Notes under the pieces: model-generated | Told to the model about the DNA's origin: nothing | The model's input: only the letters and a program-made list of their open reading frames with translations | Databases searched by the model: none | Shown: piece by piece, positions 10,301 to 18,112 of the stretch | Layout: each line of letters starts with the position of its first letter | Numbering within the stretch: position 1 is the first letter of the stretch | Position numbers and translations under genes: made by a program | Source of the DNA: an uncultured Bacteroidales bacterium | GTDB lineage: Bacteria; Bacteroidota; Bacteroidia; Bacteroidales; WCHB1-69 | Assembly (NCBI GenBank): GCA_905233625.1 | Contig: CAJOFJ010000020.1 | Span: forward strand, 23,408 to 87,407 | Length of the DNA: 64,000 nt | Reading direction: 5' to 3'

Positions 10301-13300
10301 GATAATTGTTTATTGTTGAAGAAGTAGAAGCACTATTGTCCCAGCAATTGGCTACTGTACTAGCATCAAAACCCTCAAAGTTTTCGTTCCATGGTAAGCT
10401 ACTTATTGCCAAACAAGGAGTAGTGAAACTTGCAGCTGCTGACCAGTCGGAATAATCTTCACCACCACAATTGGTACGTACACTTACCTGATAAGTGGTA
10501 CTGCCTTCCAAAGTAAATACGGTTGACAAATCAACAGTGGTCCCATTAACCGTAGCAGTTTGTTCACCAATCATCAATTCGTAAGAAGCAGGAGTACCAA
10601 GTTCATTTGGTGTAATGGTAGCGGTTAAACCGTTAACGCTGATAGAAGGAGTACCGCAAGTCGGAGCCGGCTTGATAGTCACATCATCCAAAAAGACACC
10701 ATGACCATAATTACCTGTCGCTTCGAAAGCAAATTGGCAAGAAGAAGACATTGCAGCAGCAATAGAAGTAATACTACTTGTGTAAGCCTGCAACAATACC
10801 CAATTGCTGCTCATAGAAGTACGGTAATAAACTCTCAATTCATCTTGATCTCCAGCCCATTCAGCTTGTGAATGTTTGAAAGTCAAAATAAGATTTGAAG
10901 AAGAAGACAAATCAAATGCAGGAGTAACCAACTTGGTTACGTAATCATAGTCACTAACAACAAACGTAGCATCATTGCTGCCTGAACCATATGTTACGTC
11001 GACATCTACTTCCCAGTTTTGCGTATCAGAAACATATTCTTGTGACCAGCATTCGGGCGGGAAGACATCACCTTCGAAGTCCTGAGTGTAAGGAATTTCA
11101 GTCAAAGGCATACAAGGAGTGGTAACCATGAGGGTAACCCAGTTGCTCTCCATGTTCTCGCCGCAAACTGACTGAACACCCATTTCATAAGTAACATTGG
11201 ATGCTAAACCTGAAATCGTAACGAAGGGATTCCAACCTTCAAATGGTACATTTACAACTACAGTGGTATATTCTTCAGCACTTTCCTCTTTATATCTAAC
11301 ATTATACTGTGCAGGAGTTCCCCATTCACCATTGTTCCAATGTAATTGGGCGGAAGTGAAATCAAAACTCAAATTCATAGGATCAGAGCAAGCGGGAGCG
11401 GTGGTCTGAGTAACAGGACCATTCCATACGCCATTGTCACCTGCACAAACTACTCTTACATAGAAGTCGTAAGTTGTCTCGTAATTCAATCCACCAATTG
11501 TAGTGGCAGTAGTGTCGGTTACATCAACAATAGTACCTTCATCCAAGTTGAAACCTTGTTCACCATATTGAATCTGATAGTTGGTAACTGCTTCATCAGC
11601 TTCCCAAGCCAAGTCAACAGTAGTACCCGTTACATTGGAAGTAGTCAAAGCAGTAACTTCGAACGGACACTGGTTAACATTAACATTATAGAAATACTGG
11701 AAGCTTGTGCTGTTGTTCACAATCTTGAAGTTAACAGCTCTACCTTTATACAGGTCGGCGATGGCAACCGTAACGATTGTATTTTGGTTAGGAGCAATAC
11801 CCGAATAAATTGCTTCAAAACGGTCGGCTCTGGTACCTCTGTATGAAGCCAAAATAGTATATTCACCTGCACCGCGTACTTCAAATGACAAGTAAGTCGG
11901 GTTTTCAGCAGGAATATTGATAGCGGGAGTGATCAACTCTGCACCATTGGTATTTGAATATGCGTAACCACTGGTTGAGAAATGGAAATTCTGATTTTCC
12001 CAGCAAGTGGGCATAGTGTTTGTTGAGAATTCTTCAGCGAAAGGAATTTCAAAGGCAGCGCAACCTGAATGGAAAGAAGTGCTTGCCCATTCGCTCTGGT
12101 TTTCTGTGTCGTTAGGATCACATAAAGCTTTCACGCGTACCTCATAATCGGTGTTGCCTTGCAAACCACCAAAAGTGGTCATCGGAATCAAGCTTACTTC
12201 GATAGAAGTCCAAGCGTCGTCACCAGCAGTAGCGGGTTTGAACTGTACCAACCAAGCACTTTCTTCACCACCGGGGAGCCAAGTCAAAGTTGTTGTATTG
12301 GAAATATTAGAAGTTTCCAGATTAGTAACAGGAGCGCAGATACCCTCGGTTCTGAAAGAGGTGGTAAGCACTTCACTCCAGTTGTTTTCACCACAGTTGG
12401 CCTTTACGCGAACGCTGTAGTTGGTCAACTGAGCCAGTTCGGTCAAAGTGTAAGTGGTGTCATTTACATCAACAGAAGTCCATTCGGTAGCACCTTCTGC
12501 CATATATTCCACGATGAAAGCGGTCTCGTCTGCTGAACCAGCAACCCAAGTCAGCACTGCGCTGTTAGGAGTGATGTCAGAAACTTCCAAAGCAGTGGGA
12601 GCAACACAAGCGATTTGATCGTCACATGCAACCACAGTAACATCCATGTTCAACTTCATGTTGTTTCTATACTCATTGAAGTATTTGGTACCAGTTGCTG
12701 TTGCAGGACTTGTATATGATACTGCTGATTGAGTATCATCATAATGCATAATAGACTTGTTAGTAGTAGTTGAATGAACATAGAAAGAACCTCCGTTCCA
12801 TGAACCATTACCTTCATAATAAGCTACTACCAAATTATCACCAGTATATTCAAACGGAGTATCAAAGGTGAAAGTATTCCAACCCGTTTGATAAGCGTAT
12901 GAAGAAGGTCCTTCATATACCAAAGTCAAGTTTGCTGGATCAATATAATCGGTATTGCTATCGAATACTGATTTTGTAGTATTAGCCATCCAGATTTTAA
13001 TATTACCGGTACTTGTGGAAGCCGGTGCGGATGAACAATTGAAACTTACAGAATAGATATTACCTGCAGTTGTATTAATTTCCTCAGCATCAATAATCTG
13101 CTGTGAATAAGTATAATTATAGGTTCCATAGAACGGCAAATAAGAATTAGTGCTTGTTCCATTACCAATAAGAACATCGTCTTGTGTAGTCACTACTGTT
13201 TCCGACTGGCAAGCCACTGCGAAAGTACCAGTAGTCCAAGCGCTCACGTTCTCGCCGCAAACAGCCTGCACTCTCATATCATAGTTGCTGTTGCCTTGGA

Positions 13301-14729
13301 GGTCAGTCAAAGTATAAGTAGTTTCAGTAACAGGAATGTTGTACCATTCGCTATGGTCAGCCAATTTGTACTGGAGGTTCCAAGCGGTCTGGCCTTCAAC
13401 AGCTGTCCATGTAATCACAGCGGTGGTGCTGTCAACGGTAGCTGTCAAAGCGGTAGGCTGTGAGCAAGGAGTCTCAATCACAGAAATGTTGTCGATAGCG
13501 GCGGGGAACTGGTTACCATTGGTAGCATTGTTCACCCAATTGAACTGGATGCAAACTTCGCCAGCCATTTCACCAGAGATGTCATAGCTGAAAGAAGCCC
13601 AGTCATTCTCGCCTTGCAGAGTAGCGATTTCGGTAGTGGTTTCACCTTTTACCAAGTTAACCTTCAGATAGTCGTTATTAGCTTGACCATTCACACGGTA
13701 GTCGAAGCTCAAGATGGCACCAGTTTCGGGAACCATCACGGTACGGTAGGCCATCACGTTGCTGGCTTTGGTTACATCGTACTTGTTGGTGATACCGTTG
13801 TTAGATGATATATACAACTTATTATTATCGAAACCTTGGGCTTGGCCAACATACCATTTGTTAACGGCTTCGCCATTGTTGATCATGAAATAAGGATCAT
13901 TGCCTTCGTCAAAGTTGTAAGCGTAGGGCAGGGTTGCGATAGAGTCAAGTTCCAGAACTGTGGGTTCATCGGGTTCAACGGGGGTCACATTGATTGTATA
14001 GGTGGCAGTTGCCATATCGCTTGCGGTCTCACCCACAAAAGCGATGGCATTAATAGTAGTGGTTTCAGTAATTTCAATAGCATTTTCATAAAGTGTAGAA
14101 CTTGCGGTAGGAGTAGTGCCATCGAGAGTGTAATAAATAGCGGCACCTTCGGTAGCGCAAGCAATCGTCACATTCTGAGCGGCGGTATAAGTACCAGCTT
14201 CAGGAGCGAAAGTAGGAACGTCAACCACAACGGGTGTGGGAGGTTCGGGAGTAGAAACAGTATAAGTTATCGTAAGAGCTGCAATTCTACGATGGCTACT
14301 AGTTCCACCTATAGTGAAAATAACAGTATCTCCATTCCCGGTCCATGATCCATCTTCATACGTTCCAACATTGGAAGTTATCGCATTAGAATTATCACCA
14401 CTTCCAAAGGTAAAAGCAATAGCCGTTATGATGGCATTATCTACAGTTACCGTCATGTTATTGCCAGCATACAAACGAATAGCTGCTCCAGTAGTATAGT
14501 ACTTAGGAACAGAATTGGAACTGGTGTTCGTACCCTGATCAAACGTTAGGGAAATATCGTTTACCGAAAGAGAAGTAACTGCTTCTCCATTCGTGTAACC
14601 TTGCTCGCTGAAAGTGATTGTCACCTCCTCAGCGAACAAACTTCCCACTGCCATTAGCATCACTAGCAAAATGGCCACCAAACTTTTTGCCCCTCGGGCG
14701 AAAGCTTGAAAAGTGTCAAATTTTTTCAT
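4302..14729 (-). CDS. Giant secreted multidomain adhesin-like protein with T9SS C-terminal sorting domain
   Basis: This is a 3475-residue exported protein. A signal peptide occupies about residues 1-34 (hydrophobic VAILLVMLMAVGSLFA). After it come a chitobiase/HEX-type domain at about 170-246 (IYYTLDGTTPT) and fibronectin III domains ending in variants of NYxVRVKAxCG. These alternate with jelly-roll segments of the cleaved-adhesin/MAM type, each opening with LPxxENFE...CW (for example near 900, 1216, 1446 and 1705). A distinct domain occurs twice (about 510-705 and 1975-2140) with YNYTYSQQI / YNYSYTQQI. From about 2400 to 3290 there is a string of InlB-B-like repeats (VTFEAVMYTLTA, GxHIVxVxxNG). 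A final fibronectin domain and a type A sorting domain (IYDIYGKQVYTG, ending VGVYKVAIVK) close it. The T9SS removes that domain on the surface. A leader of about 170 nt precedes the gene. The ligand is unknown; a role in adhesion or glycan binding is inference. Confidence 0.9.
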   Translation of the reverse strand: MKKFDTFQAFARGAKSLVAILLVMLMAVGSLFAEEVTITFSEQGYTNGEAVTSLSVNDISLTFDQGTNTSSNSVPKYYTTGAAIRLYAGNNMTVTVDNAIITAIAFTFGSGDNSNAITSNVGTYEDGSWTGNGDTVIFTIGGTSSHRRIAALTITYTVSTPEPPTPVVVDVPTFAPEAGTYTAAQNVTIACATEGAAIYYTLDGTTPTASSTLYENAIEITETTTINAIAFVGETASDMATATYTINVTPVEPDEPTVLELDSIATLPYAYNFDEGNDPYFMINNGEAVNKWYVGQAQGFDNNKLYISSNNGITNKYDVTKASNVMAYRTVMVPETGAILSFDYRVNGQANNDYLKVNLVKGETTTEIATLQGENDWASFSYDISGEMAGEVCIQFNWVNNATNGNQFPAAIDNISVIETPCSQPTALTATVDSTTAVITWTAVEGQTAWNLQYKLADHSEWYNIPVTETTYTLTDLQGNSNYDMRVQAVCGENVSAWTTGTFAVACQSETVVTTQDDVLIGNGTSTNSYLPFYGTYNYTYSQQIIDAEEINTTAGNIYSVSFNCSSAPASTSTGNIKIWMANTTKSVFDSNTDYIDPANLTLVYEGPSSYAYQTGWNTFTFDTPFEYTGDNLVVAYYEGNGSWNGGSFYVHSTTTNKSIMHYDDTQSAVSYTSPATATGTKYFNEYRNNMKLNMDVTVVACDDQIACVAPTALEVSDITPNSAVLTWVAGSADETAFIVEYMAEGATEWTSVDVNDTTYTLTELAQLTNYSVRVKANCGENNWSEVLTTSFRTEGICAPVTNLETSNISNTTTLTWLPGGEESAWLVQFKPATAGDDAWTSIEVSLIPMTTFGGLQGNTDYEVRVKALCDPNDTENQSEWASTSFHSGCAAFEIPFAEEFSTNTMPTCWENQNFHFSTSGYAYSNTNGAELITPAINIPAENPTYLSFEVRGAGEYTILASYRGTRADRFEAIYSGIAPNQNTIVTVAIADLYKGRAVNFKIVNNSTSFQYFYNVNVNQCPFEVTALTTSNVTGTTVDLAWEADEAVTNYQIQYGEQGFNLDEGTIVDVTDTTATTIGGLNYETTYDFYVRVVCAGDNGVWNGPVTQTTAPACSDPMNLSFDFTSAQLHWNNGEWGTPAQYNVRYKEESAEEYTTVVVNVPFEGWNPFVTISGLASNVTYEMGVQSVCGENMESNWVTLMVTTPCMPLTEIPYTQDFEGDVFPPECWSQEYVSDTQNWEVDVDVTYGSGSNDATFVVSDYDYVTKLVTPAFDLSSSSNLILTFKHSQAEWAGDQDELRVYYRTSMSSNWVLLQAYTSSITSIAAAMSSSCQFAFEATGNYGHGVFLDDVTIKPAPTCGTPSISVNGLTATITPNELGTPASYELMIGEQTATVNGTTVDLSTVFTLEGSTTYQVSVRTNCGGEDYSDWSAAASFTTPCLAISSLPWNENFEGFDASTVANCWDNSASTSSTINNYPERIWGVYSYSGNKMMRMYNYYVQSGTALINSPVITLPNTGVYVLKFDYSHRASCGAFKVNVIEQGTTQAVELGSYTSTGSNYTNPGTFTEADPISLAAYAGKSIILQFFSNANYGSGAIFVDNVAIEEAPSCMKPSAITVGTVTETTAQVSWTAGGSETEWEVSYTIGDQTTTLTTTENPYIITGLSASTHYVLPFSVKAICSATDESEVTSTELSINTVCGLAAVPFAENFDAYTSTTSQSTMVMPLCWNRKYTGTSTSYGAGIYNSSSYAVSGTNSLRLYSYCTTSTSTSYGEVYAVLPQLDAAINTLMISFDAKAYNSTSTYYGSRLDVGVVTDAANPETSFTLIQTISAPVAGERFTIPLSDYSGNGYIAFRETKEKPEGYTNSYWYNYTYVDNILVEAIPTCFVPSSLTVSEVTDHTAAVNWADNYDQAAYAVEYMVEGDATWTSVSVDTTYALLNNLQASTNYTVRVKAVCGTGDESEYTDAIGFATKCIAGTDAEIAGTGSNQNYIPVGNYYNYSYTQQILTAEEINAVGTISSISFEYAYSSAMTSKNNVKIYMVNTDKSEFASTSDWITDGLQLVYEGNLNCAQGWNEFALNTPFSYAGGNLAIVVEDNSGAYNSSSHTFKTTTTTHNSALTWQQDAAAYAGQAGTLRKHHSNIRLTICPEATDLAITDINTFADACDVEDAVTIGVKNMGYEGTVSTFEAYYQVNEETPVHETVTLETPIAFNETAEYTFGQLPTFAAGANFIVAWVELEGDLVDANNTVASAPITVLEPATVPYVETFAGLTINHGWNPIDANNDGVTMNLDNEIYYTFNDLAAADDWMMSPCIEMAAGTYTIIYDYKANSSLTESFELFYGNGAHIADMTNAVATHSFNNTTNETATTTITIDADGIYNFGFHATSLPGNLGFSIDNFKVYPVNDVIVTYNELGGTVTPNGTIAVNYGENLTLNLVPAPMYHVAGVWVDDVQVVPEDGTGANFMLYTLENVTEPHTVFVDFKLEFHIFKTVENYRSDLYSDLGGAFVPAATDTTINPDPFTVNMVADPHYHLAGLTLSLVVPDNPEDVFADVVNNGDGTYNYTIDTLVVANYYLNATFRRDTVAINYNVLTGKGYANDSELLNAGETYTTWVDYSVNHDVDTTVAFGADVNDGYHIVNVFVNGESQGRIDSYTFEDVTETQTVDIQFGYRIDAFVSNYNTYDSITDIMGTITPDTQYVAEYDPMMVVGTVEEHFHLYQFLVNGENRIDEVVFGSDPHYYYFTMDSIAENYTIEAVVKVDTFAITYNVIAGQGYADASGLLVDGDSYSTIVNYADNWYSNIVPATGYSIDNVTLDGQNLYTANNYQFNYIEEAHVFDIVFVANTYTITTNAYGEGTVSDGISFIYDPESPVDYEFTATAAEGHHIVSVVFNNNEMEITDPETFTYTIENVADNYVINTYFAVNTYTMTSEVTEGGSITPEGTQIVNYGTDLTYEINANEGWYISSTEIDGVTTTYTQEDAMVTLSVPYTSIDADHSVSVTFAQFMYTITANASEYGTVNGAASISENVVYGSNFSLNITPDANYQVADVVVDGISVGAVEFYEFINVTANHTVDVTFEAVMYTLTATSNIEGCTITPATLTVQAGSSVPYTLNAAAGYHLVNVMANGEEVAVTNNSFTIIDVQSDYTIFANFASDYVTVTVDQPAHATITPGTLTYAYGATPSYMIIPEVGYDIVSVTAGNGVVNVDYNNGIGTFTLDPVLADITLTATTQPKTFTITVVQGINGTIAPATQTGVEYGSSVEFTITPDEFYVISDVIVDGSSRGAISGFTFNNVTNDHTITAVFEAACYMPTNLTAMNVTSTSADLSWVGTAPSYEVRYRAAGETTYQTQTVNTTTLSLSGLTPNTLYSWGVKAICGTSLESEWAENGFTTRNGVGIADADMSSIKVYSFQNNIYIVNEDGIAISNVDIYDIYGKQVYTGKVLSSPEVISLNVAEGNYVVRLATENGVGVYKVAIVK

Positions 14730-14910
14730 TTTGATTGATTTTGATTAATACTATTGTTTTTTTGTTTTTTGTTTTGTTTCTTATTTTTCTATTGTTGATA
14801 ACTTGTTAATAACTTTTTGAGTGACAATATGTTACAATTCTTCTTACGAAGACCTAAATTTTTATTCTCTCTTTTTTGCAACATCATAATAATCCATAAT
14901 AATTGCGAAG
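14730..14910 (-). other. Long AT-rich 5' leader of the giant gene
   Basis: About 180 nt separate the -7 box from the ATG. The sequence is AT-rich, with long T/A runs and no hairpin or riboswitch motif that I recognise. It may be an untranslated leader, or the real promoter may be closer and not fit the consensus. Confidence 0.45.
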
Positions 14911-14918
14911 CAAAAATA
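14911..14918 (-). promoter_or_regulatory. Candidate -7 promoter box of the giant gene
   Basis: TATTTTTG on the minus strand is the only good TAnnTTTG match I find upstream of the gene; it implies a leader of about 170 nt. Confidence 0.5.
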
Positions 14919-15017
14919 CACAATTTTTTTGACTTGGTGCTAATTTTTTTATTTTTTTTCTTTTTGAATTGTTAGCTATTGATTTTTAAATGTGCTGAAG
15001 GCACAATATTCTATTAA

Positions 15018-15085
15018 CCCCGCACAAGCACGTTAGTGCGCGCTGTGGGGATCGCCAAATGAAAATTCGCCAAATCGCCAAATGG
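15018..15085. repeat. Imperfect hairpin plus CGCCAAAT tandem
   Basis: CCCC-g-CACA-a-GCAC-gtta-GTGC-gcgc-TGTG-GGG forms an interrupted stem. Three copies of CGCCAAAT follow it directly. It sits in the 409-nt gap between the divergent giant gene and aminopeptidase P. I see no coding sequence in that gap. Confidence 0.5.
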
Positions 15086-15109
15086 TTTTGTTTTTTCATT
15101 AAAAATATG

Positions 15110-15117
15110 TATCTTTG
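15110..15117 (+). promoter_or_regulatory. -33/-7 promoter of aminopeptidase P
   Basis: TATCTTTG follows a TTTG by 19 nt, which matches the full Bacteroidetes TTTG-N19-TAnnTTTG promoter. It is 21 nt ahead of the ATG. Confidence 0.8.
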
Positions 15118-15138
15118 CACCTCTAAAACATATATACT

Positions 15139-16536
15139 ATGAATCCATTATTTAAAGCGGAAGTTTACCAGAACCGCCGCACCCAGTTGAAAAAAGCCGT
15201 GAAAAGCGGTATTGCCATCTTTTTAGGCAACAGCGAAGCCCCCATGAATTATCCTTCCAACACCTATAAATACCGTCAGGACAGCAATTTCCTGTATTTC
15301 TTCGGTCTCTCCATTGCCGACATCGCCGCCGTCATCGATTTTGACGAGAACCGCAACATCATTTTCGGCAATGACTTCGAGATTGACGACATCATCTGGA
15401 TGGGCAACCAGCCCACGCTGGCATCCTTGGCCGAGAAAGTGGGTGTGAAAGAGGTGATGCCCATGGCCAAGCTGAGCGAATACATCCATGCCGCCCAAGC
15501 CGCCGGCCGTCAAGTGCACTTCACCCCGCCCTACCGTGGCGACAACAAGATATGGCTGTCCAACCTCACTGGTATCAACGTGAACGACATCCGCAACCAC
15601 GCTTCGGCAGAACTGATCAAGGGTATCGTGAACCTGCGCTCCGCCAAGGAGGACTGCGAAATCGAGCAGATGGAGAACGCCTGCGAAATCGGCTATAAGA
15701 TGCACACCGCCGTGATGCGCCGCTGCGTGGCCGGCGTGCCCGAACTGGAGCTGGCTGGCTTGGCCGAAGGTATCACCCTGTCGTACGGCAATGGCGTGTC
15801 CTTCCCCATCATCCTGTCACAGCACGGCGAAACCCTGCACAACCACGGCCATGAAGCTATCCTGCAGGAAGGCAACATGCTGCTGATGGACGCTGGCGCC
15901 GAAAACCTGATGAACTACTGCTCCGACAATACCCGTACCCTGCCTGTGGGCGGCCGCTTCACCCAAAAGCAAAAGGAAATCTACGAAATCGTGCTGAAAG
16001 CCAACATGGACGCCATCGACGCTGCCAAACCCGGCGTGTATAACAAGGAACTGCATACGCTGTCCTGCAAAGTCATCGCCGAAGGCCTGTCACAGTTAGG
16101 CTTGATGAAAGGCGATGTGGATGAAGCCGTACGCCTAGGTGCCCACGCCCTGTTTATGCCCCACGGTTTAGGCCATCAGTTGGGCTTGGACGTGCACGAC
16201 ATGGAAGACCTCGGCGAGAACTTCGTCGGCTATGATGAAACTGTGAGCCGCAGCGACATCTTCGGTTGGAGCGCCCTGCGTATGGCCCGCGAGCTGAAAC
16301 CCGGCTTCATCGTGACCATCGAACCGGGCATCTATTTCATCCCGCAACTGATTGACATCTGGAAAAACGAACACAAGTTCGAGCAATTCATCAACTACGA
16401 CAAGGTGGAGCAATACCGTGACTTCGGCGGCATCCGCATCGAGGACGACCTGCTGATTACCGCCGACGGCCACAAAGTGCTCGGCCCCGCCATCCCTAAA
16501 ACCCCGAAGGAGCTGGAGGAGATTATAGGGAAGTAA
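15139..16536 (+). CDS. Aminopeptidase P family protein (M24B, Xaa-Pro aminopeptidase)
   Basis: This metallopeptidase removes an N-terminal residue that precedes proline, probably in the cytoplasm because there is no signal peptide. The N-terminal creatinase-like domain spans about residues 1-165. The C-terminal pita-bread domain carries the dinuclear metal ligands: Asp in LLMDAGAE, Asp in YCSDNTRT, His in HGLGHQLGLDVHDME, Glu in VTIEPGIYF and Glu in GGIRIEDDLL. The length of 465 residues is typical for the PepP group. It is a single gene under its own consensus promoter, and its 3' end is followed at once by a type A repeat array. The neighbouring ackA does not suggest a pathway link. Confidence 0.93.
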   Translation: MNPLFKAEVYQNRRTQLKKAVKSGIAIFLGNSEAPMNYPSNTYKYRQDSNFLYFFGLSIADIAAVIDFDENRNIIFGNDFEIDDIIWMGNQPTLASLAEKVGVKEVMPMAKLSEYIHAAQAAGRQVHFTPPYRGDNKIWLSNLTGINVNDIRNHASAELIKGIVNLRSAKEDCEIEQMENACEIGYKMHTAVMRRCVAGVPELELAGLAEGITLSYGNGVSFPIILSQHGETLHNHGHEAILQEGNMLLMDAGAENLMNYCSDNTRTLPVGGRFTQKQKEIYEIVLKANMDAIDAAKPGVYNKELHTLSCKVIAEGLSQLGLMKGDVDEAVRLGAHALFMPHGLGHQLGLDVHDMEDLGENFVGYDETVSRSDIFGWSALRMARELKPGFIVTIEPGIYFIPQLIDIWKNEHKFEQFINYDKVEQYRDFGGIRIEDDLLITADGHKVLGPAIPKTPKELEEIIGK

Positions 16537-16760
16537 CGGGAAGACGGGGAGACATGCACTGCGTGCATTCGGGAAGACGTACACTACGTGTACTCGGGGA
16601 GACGGGAAGACGGATAGACGATATCGTATAACCGAGTGAACGAAGTGAACGTCTCCTCGAACGAGCGTAGCGAGTGACTTCCCGAGCGAATGAAATGAGC
16701 GTCTCCCCGAGCGAGCAAAGCGAGCATCTCCCCGAGTGAGCAAAGCGAACGACTTAACGT
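16537..16760. repeat. Type A modular repeat array, copy 2 (best example)
   Basis: Two forward modules (ATGCACTGCGTGCATTCG, GTACACTACGTGTACTCG) are followed by gggagac linkers and a centre containing ACGATATCGTATA. Five reverse modules then follow (CGAGTGAACGAAGTGAAC, CGAACGAGCGTAGCGAGT, CGAGCGAATGAAATGAGC, CGAGCGAGCAAAGCGAGC, CGAGTGAGCAAAGCGAAC). In the reverse half the spacing is 18 nt of module plus 7 nt of linker, a 25-nt period. The array fills the gap between the pepP stop and ackA. Confidence 0.9.
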
Positions 16761-16782
16761 AATAAAAACAAAAATAAACAAC

Positions 16783-17982
16783 ATGAAAGTATTAGTACTC
16801 AACTGCGGAAGTTCGTCAATCAAATACCAGCTGATTGACATGGCCAACAATGCCGAATTGAAAGCTAAGGGTTTGGTAGAACGTATCGGCTTGGAAATGG
16901 GTGAATTCACCCACAAACCTGTCGGCAAGGACAAATATTATGTACAGACCCCTATCAAAGACCATGAAGTAGGTGTCAACTTAGTGCTGAAAGCCCTGAC
17001 CGACCCCGTTCACGGTGTCATCAGCGACCTTAACGAGATTGGAGCGGTAGGTCATCGTGTGGCTCACGGCGGCGAATATTTCAAGAAAAGCATGATTTTG
17101 GGCGAGCAAGAACTCGAAGAAATCAAGAAACTGTGTGAGTTGGCACCCTTGCATAATCCCGCCAGCTTACTGGGTATCAAGGTGATGCAGAAACTTCTGC
17201 CCAATGTGAAACATGTGGGCGTTTTCGACACCTCTTTCCATCAGACCATGCCGGCAGAAGCTTATCTGTATGCTATTCCTTACGAATACTATACCAATAA
17301 TAAGGTGAGACGCTATGGTTTCCACGGCACCAGCCATAAATATGTGGGTCCTAAGGCTGCCGAAATCGCTGGCGTGGATTACAACAACTCCAAAATTATC
17401 AGCTGCCACTTGGGTAACGGCGCTTCCATCTGCGCCATCAAGAACGGCAAGTCTGTGGACACTTCCATGGGTTTCACCCCTGTTGAAGGTTTGGTGATGG
17501 GTACCCGCTGCGGCGACCTTGACCTTGGCGCCCTGATTTACATTGCTGAAAAGGAAAACATGGACTTCAAAGCCATGAACACTTTCATCAACAAGAAATG
17601 CGGTTTGCTCGGTATTTCCGGCAAGAGTGTGGACATGCGCGATATCCGCGCCGGCAAGGACAGCGGCGACGAGCGCTCCAAATATGCTTTCGACATGTTC
17701 GCTTACAGAGTGAAGAAATATATCGGTGCATACGCCGCTGCCATGGGTGGTGTGGATGTCATCCTTTTCACCGGCGGTATCGGCGAGAACGCTTGGTTCC
17801 AGCGCGAAGCCATCTGCCAAGGACTTGAATTTCTGGGCTGCACCCTTGACAAGGCCGAAAATGAGAGACTGGCTGGTCAGGATGGTATTATCTCCACTCC
17901 CGACTCCCGCGTGAAACTCGTTTCCGTCACCACCAACGAAGAGTTAGTGATCGCCACGGATACGTATAATCTCGTGAAGTAG
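16783..17982 (+). CDS. ackA: Acetate kinase
   Basis: Acetate kinase converts acetyl phosphate and ADP to acetate and ATP, the energy-yielding end of mixed-acid fermentation. Family signatures are complete: NCGSSSIKYQLID at the N-terminus, HRVAHGGEYF, YGFHGTSHKYV, the ASKHA phosphate-binding HLGNGASICAIKNGKSVDT, the MGTRCGDLD loop, and FTGGIGENA near the end. The length of 399 residues is standard. Phosphotransacetylase, often beside it, is absent here. Both flanks are repeat arrays, and I see no -7 box in the 22 nt between the repeats and the start, so its promoter may lie within the repeat DNA. Confidence 0.97.
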   Translation: MKVLVLNCGSSSIKYQLIDMANNAELKAKGLVERIGLEMGEFTHKPVGKDKYYVQTPIKDHEVGVNLVLKALTDPVHGVISDLNEIGAVGHRVAHGGEYFKKSMILGEQELEEIKKLCELAPLHNPASLLGIKVMQKLLPNVKHVGVFDTSFHQTMPAEAYLYAIPYEYYTNNKVRRYGFHGTSHKYVGPKAAEIAGVDYNNSKIISCHLGNGASICAIKNGKSVDTSMGFTPVEGLVMGTRCGDLDLGALIYIAEKENMDFKAMNTFINKKCGLLGISGKSVDMRDIRAGKDSGDERSKYAFDMFAYRVKKYIGAYAAAMGGVDVILFTGGIGENAWFQREAICQGLEFLGCTLDKAENERLAGQDGIISTPDSRVKLVSVTTNEELVIATDTYNLVK

Positions 17983-18109
17983 CGTGAAGGCGTGGAGACA
18001 CTCGCTTTGCTCGTTCGTGGAGGCGTGAAGACGTGAAGACGTGAAGACGTGAAGACGTGGAGACGTGGAGGCGTGGAGGCGTTAGTGTGTTCATTAATGT
18101 CTTCACGCT
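17983..18109. repeat. Type A repeat DNA dominated by CGTGAAGAC nonamers, copy 3
   Basis: One forward module (ACTCGCTTTGCTCGTTCG) is followed by a tandem run of nonamers of the form CGTGAAGAC / CGTGGAGAC / CGTGGAGGC. The linker sequence of the arrays is thus itself a 9-nt tandem unit. The run starts directly after the ackA stop and ends at the four-helix-bundle gene. Confidence 0.8.
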
Positions 18110-18112
18110 TTT

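Noticed and set aside
16168-16743. 191-residue minus-strand ORF
   Set aside because: Half is antisense of aminopeptidase P and half is translated repeat array.
16537-16760. CRISPR array
   Set aside because: Spacing is regular, but the 18-nt modules differ from one another, the constant part is only about 7 nt, orientation flips at the centre and no cas gene is present.
17167-17820. 217-residue minus-strand ORF
   Set aside because: Antisense of acetate kinase, an evident codon-bias shadow.
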